Part shown: piece after piece, positions 57,712-64,000 of the stretch
How positions within the stretch are numbered: the first letter of the stretch is position 1
Layout of the letters: each line of letters starts with the position of its first letter
From: Eubacteriales bacterium
GTDB lineage: Bacteria > Bacillota > Clostridia > Oscillospirales > Butyricicoccaceae
Length of the DNA: 64,000 nt
Direction: 5' to 3'
NCBI GenBank assembly: GCA_030524205.1
Contig: JAUNGZ010000004.1
Location: 59,953-123,952, forward strand
Notes under the pieces: generated by a model
What the model saw: the letters and a program-made list of their open reading frames with translations, nothing else
What the model was told of the DNA's origin: nothing
Database searches by the model: none
Translations under genes and position numbers: made by a program

Positions 57712-58488
57712 ATGCCGATCCTTTATTTTTTGATTGCATTTGGCTCGACAACTGTCGGCGCGCTGACCGGTATGGGCGGAGGCGTTATCATTAAGCCTGT
57801 CTGCGATATCATCGGGCCGTATGACGCGCAGACCATCGGCGTACTCGCCTGCGTAACGGTGTTTTTCATGGCTTTGGTCTCGCTCGCCAAGCAGATGAGG
57901 CAAAAAACCAACTTTTCAGCCGCGATATCCGTTCCGCTGAGCACCGGCGCGGTCTTTGGGGGCGCAGGCGGCCAGCGTGCGCTGGAACGGATCGCGGCCG
58001 GCCTGCCCGGCTCCCATGTCACGGTTACCCAAAATATTGTTTTGGCGCTGCTCATCGCTGTTGTATTTTGGTATATGCTTTATAAGGACAAGCTGCCGAC
58101 GCTTCATTTACAGGGAGCGCTTGCGGCGGCGCTGTCCGGCGTGCTGCTCGGTTTTTTCTCCTCTTTCCTCGGGATAGGCGGAGGGCCGATCAATGTCGCG
58201 CTGCTTATTTTCCTGTTTTCTTTCCACATAAAAACAGCCACGGTTTGTTCCATATTGACCATCCTGTTCTCGCAGATCTCTAAAATTGCAACAATTATGC
58301 TGGATGGCGGCTTTATCCGATACGATTTGTCCATGCTCCCTCTTATGATAGCCGGCGCGGTATTGGGCGGCTTTCTGGGAGCAAAGCTCAACAAGCAGCT
58401 TGCTGAAAAAACAGTGGAACGCGCTTTTGGCGCCGTGCAGTTATTGGTGCTGGCGCTTTGCATTATAAATGTATTCCGCAATTTATAA
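57712..58488 (+). CDS. TauE/SafE (TSUP) anion exporter
   Basis: 258 residues, AGGAGG before the ATG. Seven or eight membrane helices with the TSUP glycine motifs GALTGMGGGVIIKP and FLGIGGGPINVALL. Members export sulfite, sulfoacetate or other organosulfonates, or sulfate. Its position next to the sulfatase operon and near the sulfonate-sugar operon fits disposal of a sulfur anion. It is a separate transcription unit, so this link is inferred. Confidence 0.9.
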   Translation: MPILYFLIAFGSTTVGALTGMGGGVIIKPVCDIIGPYDAQTIGVLACVTVFFMALVSLAKQMRQKTNFSAAISVPLSTGAVFGGAGGQRALERIAAGLPGSHVTVTQNIVLALLIAVVFWYMLYKDKLPTLHLQGALAAALSGVLLGFFSSFLGIGGGPINVALLIFLFSFHIKTATVCSILTILFSQISKIATIMLDGGFIRYDLSMLPLMIAGAVLGGFLGAKLNKQLAEKTVERAFGAVQLLVLALCIINVFRNL

Positions 58489-58623
58489 GCGCAAAGGCCA
58501 TGCGCCGGTCGATGGTTCGAGCGGTCTGACGGTAACCGTAGACGAAGCAGCCTGTTTCCGTCAGCTCTGCAAGCGACATGGGGGAACAATCGAAAAAACA
58601 GATTCAACCATTACAGAAATACC

Positions 58624-58658
58624 AAAAACCCGCCTATTCTTACGAAAAGACGGGTTTT
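58624..58658 (-). terminator. Terminator after tRNA-Thr
   Basis: On the minus strand, AAAACCCG-loop-CGGGTTTTTGG. Confidence 0.75.
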
Positions 58659-58661
58659 CTT

Positions 58662-58737
58662 TGGAGCTTGTGATCGGACTCGAACCGATGACCTGCGCAT
58701 TACGAATGCGCTGCTCTACCAACTGAGCCACACAAGC
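58662..58737 (-). tRNA. tRNA-Thr(CGU)
   Basis: 76 nt including encoded CCA. Acceptor stem GCTTGTG / CACAAGC, D arm GCTCAGTTGGTAGAGC, anticodon stem GCGCA / TGCGC with loop TTCGTAA (anticodon CGT), T loop GGTTCGAGTCC. All arms pair. Confidence 0.96.
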
Positions 58738-58833
58738 ATTTGTGAGAACCGGGCTTTTGCGCCCTGTTCTATTTTTTCGCATATAGGCCGCGGGCGGTCT
58801 GCATGCTGCGCTTCACTTCATGTCAGCCTTGAT

Positions 58834-58862
58834 AGTATACCATGTTTTTTGAAGTCCGTCAA
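58834..58862 (-). promoter_or_regulatory. Promoter of tRNA-Thr
   Basis: On the minus strand, TTGACG, 17-bp spacer, TATACT. Confidence 0.8.
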
Positions 58863-58880
58863 TCTTTTTTTAAGTTTTCC

Positions 58881-58908
58881 TTGACTTTTTCTCCCTGTCT
58901 AGTATAAT
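58881..58908 (+). promoter_or_regulatory. Promoter of the rpsF-ssb-rpsR operon
   Basis: TTGACT, 16-bp spacer, TATAAT, 65 nt before the rpsF ATG. It is divergent from the tRNA promoter. Confidence 0.85.
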
Positions 58909-58972
58909 GGAAAGGTATCCTTGCTCATATCAGAGGATGTGGGCCAATAGTCCAAAAGGAGGTGCTAAAAGC

Positions 58973-59269
58973 ATGGCAAAAATCACTGGCAAGTACGAGA
59001 CGATCTTCATTGTCAACCCCTCGTTGGAAGAGGCGGCGGTTACCGCCGTTCAGGACAAGTTCAAGTCGCTCGTCGAGGCAAACGGCACGAACGTGGAGGT
59101 TGAGGATTGGGGCAAGCGTCGTCTGGCGTACCCGATCGAGGACCTGATGGACGGCTTCTATACGCTGATCCGTTTCGAGTCCGCCCCGGCTTTCCCTGCT
59201 GAGCTGGACCGTATCTACAAGATCACGGACGGTATCATGCGTTCGCTCATCGTCTGCCTGGACGACTAA
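58973..59269 (+). CDS. rpsF: 30S ribosomal protein S6
   Basis: 98 residues from ATG 58,973 after AAAGGAGG. The beta-alpha-beta S6 fold is clear: YETIFIVNPSLEE, the conserved DWGKRRLAYPIE, and FYTLIRFES. It is a component of the 30S subunit platform that pairs with S18. It is the first gene of the standard Firmicutes rpsF-ssb-rpsR operon; this operon often has an S6:S18-binding mRNA leader, which I could not confirm here. Confidence 0.97.
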   Translation: MAKITGKYETIFIVNPSLEEAAVTAVQDKFKSLVEANGTNVEVEDWGKRRLAYPIEDLMDGFYTLIRFESAPAFPAELDRIYKITDGIMRSLIVCLDD

Positions 59270-59284
59270 GGCGGTGAACTGAAA

Positions 59285-59767
59285 ATGCTCAACAAGGCTA
59301 TTCTGATGGGTCGTTTGACCCGCGATCCCGAGCTGCGCCACACCCAATCGAACATGGCTGTGTGCTCGTTCACCCTTGCGATCGACCGCGACCGCAAAGG
59401 CCCGAACGGCGAACGCCAGACCGACTTCATCGACTGCGTCGCATGGGGCCGGCAGGCGGAATTTGTCACACAGTGGTTCAACAAGGGTGCGATGGCAATC
59501 GTAGTCGGCCGCGTGCAGTCCCGTAACTGGGAGGACAAAAACGGTGGAAAGCGTGTTTCCATCGAAGTCAACTGCGACGAGGTTTCCTTCGGCGAGACCA
59601 AGAAGTCCCGCGATGCGAACGGCGGTTTCAACGCCGGCGGCTATGACGGCGGATCGCAGATGCGGCCCGAGCCTGCCGCGTCCCAGATCGCTCCCGCGTT
59701 CGACCTGCCCTCGGGCGGCTCGGATTTTCAGGAGCTTGCTGACGACGACGGCGATGTCCCATTCTAA
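59285..59767 (+). CDS. ssb: Single-stranded DNA-binding protein
   Basis: 160 residues. The OB-fold (1-108) has NKAILMGRLTRDPELRHTQ, FIDCVAWGRQAEFV and GRVQSRNWEDKNG. A disordered Gly/Pro/Ser tail follows. The C-terminus ends DDDGDVPF, the acidic tip that recruits repair and replication proteins. Length and order within the operon are normal. Confidence 0.97.
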   Translation: MLNKAILMGRLTRDPELRHTQSNMAVCSFTLAIDRDRKGPNGERQTDFIDCVAWGRQAEFVTQWFNKGAMAIVVGRVQSRNWEDKNGGKRVSIEVNCDEVSFGETKKSRDANGGFNAGGYDGGSQMRPEPAASQIAPAFDLPSGGSDFQELADDDGDVPF

Positions 59768-59786
59768 CTAAGGAGGTAACGCGACA

Positions 59787-60059
59787 ATGGAAGAGACCAA
59801 AAAGGAATATACGCCCCGCCCGGAGCGCTCTGAGCGCCCGCAGCGCGGCCGCCGCCGCCGGAAGGTTTGCGCCTTCTGTGTCGACAAGGTCGAAAGCGTT
59901 GACTACAAGGACGCAGGCAAGCTGCGCAAGTATATGTCCGAGCGCGGCAAGATTCTGCCCCGCCGCATGACCGGTACCTGCGCGCATCACCAGCGCCAGC
60001 TGACCGACGCGATCAAGCGCGCCCGTCATATCGCTCTGCTGCCCTACACGGCGGAGTAA
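59787..60059 (+). CDS. rpsR: 30S ribosomal protein S18
   Basis: 90 residues after GGAGG. The N-terminus is Arg-rich. The [15 protein letters not shown] segment has a Cys-x-x-Cys pair, so this is a zinc-type (C+) S18. It ends [18 protein letters not shown]. It is the last gene of the operon; a terminator follows. Confidence 0.97.
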   Translation: MEETKKEYTPRPERSERPQRGRRRRKVCAFCVDKVESVDYKDAGKLRKYMSERGKILPRRMTGTCAHHQRQLTDAIKRARHIALLPYTAE

Positions 60060-60086
60060 TTCGTTTTTCATAAATAGGATACGCAG

Positions 60087-60124
60087 AAGGCCGCTTTCCC
60101 CTTGCGGGAGAGCGGCCTTTTTGG
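60087..60124 (+). terminator. Terminator of the rpsF-ssb-rpsR operon
   Basis: Stem AAGGCCGCTTTCCC / GGGAGAGCGGCCTT followed by five T. Confidence 0.9.
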
Positions 60125-60125
60125 T

Positions 60126-60850
60126 TGCTTTTGCGGAAAGCAGAAGATTTTTTGAGGCTGCCGCCTGCGGGCGGCGGGAGCGTCGCTCTGCCCGCGCGGG
60201 GGTGTCCGCGCACGGCGCGGGGACGGGGTTTCGCCGCCTGCGGGCGGCGGAGTTTCGCGCGCTGCGGCGCGCGGGAGCGTTCGCGGCTGCGCGCCGCAGG
60301 CGCACAAGAGGGGCGAACCCTACGGTTTCTCCCCTCTTGCGAATCACCCCTTTTCCCTTATTCCTAATGGGAATCCCGGGCCGATGGAATCGGCCCTCCC
60401 GCACGGCACACCGCTCCGAAAAGGACGACGGGGGCCGAAGCGGAGGGGCCTGCCGCACAGATGTCAGCGCCGCCCTCCGCACCGGAAAATGCGTGCCAAA
60501 CAAGGCCTACGTTTTCTCGCTCTATGCGCGCATAACAGTGCGCGCGGGAGGGTGAGTATAAGGGTGCATACAATTTGGTGCAGCGCCCACCCTCCGAAAG
60601 GAGTACAAGGCGCGTCGCGCCATGGGCGGCTGTGTCAAGTTCCGCGTTCACCCGCATCCCCGAAGGGCAGGCAGCCCGCCTTGTCGTAGGAAACTGAACG
60701 GCGGCTCTCCGTACCCCAGACAGGACAAGGGGGGAGCGGTTTCCTAAGTATCGCGGGGGAACGAAGTCCCCCCATTATACTTAGACACCTGCGGCGCGCA
60801 GCCGCGAACGTCCCGCACCGTGCGTGAAACCCCGCTGTGTGCACAGCAAA
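60126..60850 (+). repeat. GC-rich intergenic repeat, copy 1 (core 60,382-60,830)
   Basis: No gene with a ribosome-binding site or family-like protein is visible. The core matches, in inverted orientation, the segment 63,580-64,000 on the other side of gyrA. Shared blocks, read along the plus strand here, include CACACCGCTCCGAAAAGGAC, GACGGGGGCCGAAGCGGAGG, CCCACCCTCCGAAAGGAG and GAACGGCGGCTCTCCGTACC. The first part (60,150-60,310) is a run of short GC palindromes (CGCGCGCTGCGGCGCGCG type). It appears to be a dispersed non-coding repeat. Confidence 0.75.
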
Positions 60851-60853
60851 ACC

Positions 60854-60884
60854 AAAAAAACGGACGCTTTCGCGTCCGTTTTTT
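60854..60884 (-). terminator. Terminator of gyrA
   Basis: On the minus strand, AAAACGGACGC-GAAA-GCGTCCGTTTTTT. It is symmetric enough to work both ways. Confidence 0.9.
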
Positions 60885-60887
60885 CTG

Positions 60888-63461
60888 TTATTCAGCTGTT
60901 TCCGGCGCTTCCGAGCTTGCCGGAGCCTCTTCCCCGCTCTCCGCGGGTTCTTCCTCTTCCTTATCCGTGCGCGCGATGGAGATGACCTTGACGTCCTCCC
61001 CCGTCCGCATGACGATAACGCCCTGCGAACCGCGCCCGTACTCGCGGATGTCCTCTACCCCGGTGCGGATGATCACGCCGTCGTCGGTAATGATCATCAC
61101 GTCGTTTTCGCTGTCGACGACCGCGATGCCCGCCACCAGACCGGTTTTCGCCGTCAGGTTGTGCAGCATCATGCCGCCGCCGCCGCGGTGGTGAACGGTG
61201 AATTCCTCAACCGGCGTGCGCTTGCCGAAGCCGTTTTCGGTGATCGACAGCACGTGCGCGCCCTTTCTGGCGCGGCCCGCGCCGATCACGTAATCCTCCG
61301 GATTCAGGCGGATGCCGCGCACGCCCGTCGCCACGCGGCCCATCGCGCGGACTTCGTTTTCATCGAAGCAGATCGCGCGGCCCTGATGCGTGGCAATCAG
61401 GATGTTCTGCTCGCCGTCGGTCAGGCGCACGTCGACCAGCGCGTCGTCCTCGTTGAGGTTGAGCGCGCGCAGGCCCGCGCGGCGGATGTTCTGCAAATCG
61501 CTGAGCACCACGCGCTTGACCGTGCCCTGCTTGGTGACGAAGAACAGGAATTTATCGTCTGCAAACTCCTTGATGGGGAACATCGCGGTGATTTTTTCAT
61601 CGGATTCCAGCTCAAGCAGGTTTACAATGTTCATGCCCTTGGCCGACCGGCCGGTTTCGGGGATCTGATAGCCCTTGAGCTTGTACACCTTGCCGCGGTC
61701 GGAGAAGAACAAAATCGTATCGTGCGTCGACGCGGTGAAGATATCCTTGGCGAAATCCTCCTCGCGCGTGCTCATCGCGGACACGCCGCGCCCGCCGCGC
61801 TTCTGCGCGCGGTAAACCGAGGTCGGCTGGCGCTTGATGTAGCCGAAATGGGTCAGCGTATAAGCGCAGTCCTGCTGCTCGATCAAATCCTCGATGTCGA
61901 TTTCGTCGGCAACATTGGCGATTTCGGTATGGCGCTCGTCGCCGTATTTCTGCTTGACCTCTTGTAATTCCTGCTTGACAACCTCGAGCATATTCGCGTC
62001 GGACGACAAAATCTCCTCAAAGCCGGCAATTTTGCCTTCCAGCTCGTTGAATTCATCGTTGATCTTCTGCTGCTCCAGACCGGACAGGCGGCCGAGGCGC
62101 ATATCCACAATGGCTTGTGCCTGCGGCTCGTCCAGATGGAACTCGAAATGCTCCGAGCCGTCCACAATGCCGAGCAGCGCGATCTGGTCGACCCAGAACG
62201 GCTCGGCCATCAGGTTTTCCTTGGCCTCGGCTTCGTTTTTGGACGCGCGGATGATTGCGATAATGCGGTCGATATTGTCGGTGGCGACCTTTAAGCCCTC
62301 GAGGATATGCGCCCGGTCCTGCGCTTTTTTCAGGTCGAACCGGGTGCGCCGCGCGACCACGTCCTTCTGGAAGGCGACATATTGGTCGATGATCTGGCGC
62401 AGCGTCAGCACGCGCGGCTGCAGCTTGCCCGACGCGCCCGTCGGCACGAGCGCGATGTGGATCATCGAAATCGTATCCTCAAGCTGTGTATAAGTGAAAA
62501 GCTGGTTGAGGATGACCTGCGCGTTCGCGTCGCGCCGGATATCGACGACGATGCGCATGCCCTCGCGCGAGGAATGGTCCTGAATATTGGTGATGCCGTC
62601 GACGCGCTTGTCCTTGACGAGGTTTGCCATCGCTTCGACCAGCCGCGCCTTGTTGACCATATACGGGATCTCGGTGATGATGATTTGGCTTTTGCCGTTG
62701 TTCAGCTCGACGATCTCGGTCTTGGCGCGCAGCTTGATCTTGCCGCGGCCGGTGGCATAGGCCGCGCGGATGCCCGAGCGGCCCATGATGATGCCGCCCG
62801 TCGGGAAATCCGGCCCCTTGATGAACTGGCAGATCTCGTCCAGCTCGGCCTCGGGATGGTCGATCACATAGCAAACGCCGTCGATGACCTCGGTCATGTT
62901 GTGCGGCGGGATATTGGTCGCCATGCCGACCGCGATGCCCGACGAGCCGTTTACCAGCAGGCACGGGAAGCGGGAGGGCAGCACGAGCGGTTCCTTGCGC
63001 TCCTCATCGAAGTTGGGACCGAAATCCACCGTATCCTTCTTGATATCGGCCAGCATGTAGTTGGCAACGCGGGCCATGCGGGCCTCGGTGTAACGGTAAG
63101 CCGCCGGGGGGTCGCCGTCGACCGAGCCGAAGTTTCCGTGGCCGTCGATCAGCGGATAGTGCAGTGAAAAGGGCTGCGCCATGCGCACGAGCGCGTCGTA
63201 AACCGAAGCGTCGCCGTGCGGATGGTAACGGCCGAGCACGTTACCGACGGTCGTCGCCGACTTGCGGTACGGCTTGTCCGAGGTCAGGCCGTCCTCATAC
63301 ATCGCGTACAGAATGCGGCGGTGCACGGGCTTGAGGCCGTCGCGCACATCGGGCAGCGCGCGGCCGACGATTACGCTCATCGCGTAATCAATATAGCTCT
63401 TGCGCATCTCCTTTTCCAGATCGACCTGTATGATTTTCTGTTCTTCGTATTCTTGACTCAT
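60888..63461 (-). CDS. gyrA: DNA gyrase subunit A
   Basis: 857 residues with GGAGG before the ATG. The breakage-reunion domain has [20 protein letters not shown] and the catalytic Tyr in [10 protein letters not shown]. The C-terminal beta-pinwheel carries the GyrA box as QKRGGRG, which distinguishes gyrase from topoisomerase IV. The position equivalent to E. coli Ser83 is Ala (HPHGD-A-S), as in Mycobacterium tuberculosis, which often means lower fluoroquinolone sensitivity. The C-terminal tail is Glu/Ala-rich. gyrB is not in the window. Confidence 0.97.
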   Translation of the reverse strand: MSQEYEEQKIIQVDLEKEMRKSYIDYAMSVIVGRALPDVRDGLKPVHRRILYAMYEDGLTSDKPYRKSATTVGNVLGRYHPHGDASVYDALVRMAQPFSLHYPLIDGHGNFGSVDGDPPAAYRYTEARMARVANYMLADIKKDTVDFGPNFDEERKEPLVLPSRFPCLLVNGSSGIAVGMATNIPPHNMTEVIDGVCYVIDHPEAELDEICQFIKGPDFPTGGIIMGRSGIRAAYATGRGKIKLRAKTEIVELNNGKSQIIITEIPYMVNKARLVEAMANLVKDKRVDGITNIQDHSSREGMRIVVDIRRDANAQVILNQLFTYTQLEDTISMIHIALVPTGASGKLQPRVLTLRQIIDQYVAFQKDVVARRTRFDLKKAQDRAHILEGLKVATDNIDRIIAIIRASKNEAEAKENLMAEPFWVDQIALLGIVDGSEHFEFHLDEPQAQAIVDMRLGRLSGLEQQKINDEFNELEGKIAGFEEILSSDANMLEVVKQELQEVKQKYGDERHTEIANVADEIDIEDLIEQQDCAYTLTHFGYIKRQPTSVYRAQKRGGRGVSAMSTREEDFAKDIFTASTHDTILFFSDRGKVYKLKGYQIPETGRSAKGMNIVNLLELESDEKITAMFPIKEFADDKFLFFVTKQGTVKRVVLSDLQNIRRAGLRALNLNEDDALVDVRLTDGEQNILIATHQGRAICFDENEVRAMGRVATGVRGIRLNPEDYVIGAGRARKGAHVLSITENGFGKRTPVEEFTVHHRGGGGMMLHNLTAKTGLVAGIAVVDSENDVMIITDDGVIIRTGVEDIREYGRGSQGVIVMRTGEDVKVISIARTDKEEEEPAESGEEAPASSEAPETAE

Positions 63462-63579
63462 TCTCTGCCTCCAGAATTGTTGGCTTTTCTATGTGGTTGG
63501 CCGCATAATGGCGGGGGTTTCGCGCTGCCCACGCGGGAGTTTTGCGCGCTGCGGCGCGCGGGGATTCCGCCGCTTGCGA

Positions 63580-64000
63580 GCGGCGAGGAACGCAGCGCCT
63601 ACGCGGCGCGGGCGCCAAAGTATAATGGGGGGCTCCGCCCCCCGCGATACTTTGGAATCGCGCTCCCCCCGGCGTTTATTGGGGTACGGAGAGCCGCCGT
63701 TCAATCACCTGCGACAAGGCGGGCTGCGGTGCGTTTCGGGGAACGGGCGGCTGTGGAATTTGACTGTGCAACCCAAGGCGCGACGCGCCTTGCGCTCCTT
63801 TCGGAGGGTGGGCGCGGCACCACCCCTCTACTCACCCTCCCGCGCGCGCTGTTACGCGCGCATAGCGCGTTGGCTCCGTCGGCCTTGTCTTGCACGCACC
63901 CTCCGGTGCGGAGCGCGGCGCTGACTTCTATGAGGCGGGCCCCTCCGCTTCGGCCCCCGTCGTCCTTTTCGGAGCGGTGTGCCGTGCGAGAGGGCCGATA
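63580..64000 (-). repeat. GC-rich intergenic repeat, copy 2 (runs off the window)
   Basis: The reverse complement of this segment aligns along its length with 60,382-60,830 at roughly four identical bases in five by eye. It includes the conserved hairpin that ends AGTATAATGGGG...CCGCGATACTTT. No gene is visible from 63,462 to the right edge. Confidence 0.75.

Noticed and set aside
60126-60850. Protein genes in the GC-rich region after rpsR
   Set aside because: Open frames exist on both strands, but none has a ribosome-binding site or a family-like sequence, and they lie in a repeated non-coding element.
63493-63924. 143-residue Arg-rich ORF on the plus strand
   Set aside because: It lies within the inverted repeat and has the low-complexity Arg/Ala composition of a chance frame in GC-rich DNA.
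1-64000. CRISPR arrays
   Set aside because: No regularly spaced direct repeats with unique spacers were seen; the only dispersed short repeat is the 21-bp palindrome, which is irregularly spaced.

Overview
The window looks like the chromosome of a GC-rich gut-type Clostridia bacterium (Oscillospiraceae or a relative). The conjugation genes are of the Tn1549/CTn type common in gut Firmicutes. GyrA, the S6-Ssb-S18 operon, LytS/YesMN-type sensors and strong AGGAGG ribosome-binding sites all fit a low-oxygen Firmicute. No 16S rRNA is present, so the genus is not assigned.

Region 1 (1-17,990) is the right part of an integrated mobile island. From 251 back to 12,574 lies a minus-strand conjugation module: ParB, a small DUF7768/DUF4406-like protein, ArdA, PcfB, VirD4 coupling ATPase, Maff2, VirB6, a SpoVG-like protein, PrgI, VirB4, an NlpC/P60 wall hydrolase, DUF4315 and DUF4366. 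Nine copies of a 21-bp palindrome are scattered through this module only. Six of them lie 2-13 nt after a stop codon. From 12.7 to 17.9 kb there are a truncated and an intact large serine recombinase, small accessory genes and a zinc-ribbon protein. The island ends in a 3' fragment of tRNA-Leu(UAG), which I read as an attachment-site scar.

Region 2 (18.2-30.6 kb) is a signalling region. It holds a LytS-like kinase with the broken remnant of its response regulator, a lipoprotein fusing a solute-binding domain to a 5'-nucleotidase C-terminal domain, and a Cache hybrid histidine kinase. It also holds two paralogous regulators that each carry two GntR-type winged helices, an SDR oxidoreductase behind a MerR-type 19-bp-spacer promoter, and an EAL phosphodiesterase with a degenerate GGDEF domain.

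Region 3 (30.8-43.1 kb) is one long minus-strand operon under a DeoR regulator. It encodes a FucI/AraA-like isomerase, an iron alcohol dehydrogenase of the sulfo-/phosphonoacetaldehyde reductase type, a TauABC/SsuABC-like importer (two ATPases, two permeases, one lipoprotein), an RpiB-like isomerase, a split transketolase and a zinc polyol-type dehydrogenase. A divergent EamA permease is beside the regulator. The set matches what a sulfo-transketolase route would need (sulfoquinovose to sulfofructose, sulfoerythrose, sulfoerythrulose, sulfoacetaldehyde and isethionate). This is the most interesting system in the window.

Region 4 (43.4-58.5 kb) is a second sugar locus. A YesMN-like two-component pair faces an ABC sugar importer, a cytoplasmic sulfatase, YesL, an MsmX/UgpC-type ATPase, a Gfo/Idh/MocA dehydrogenase, an IolE-like TIM barrel, NagB and a PfkB-type kinase. 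A TauE/SafE anion exporter follows. I infer import and cytoplasmic desulfation of a sulfated amino sugar. Regions 3 and 4 together look like an organosulfur-sugar neighbourhood.

Region 5 (58.6-64 kb) is housekeeping: tRNA-Thr(CGU), rpsF-ssb-rpsR and gyrA. gyrA is flanked by two long GC-rich intergenic repeats in inverted orientation.
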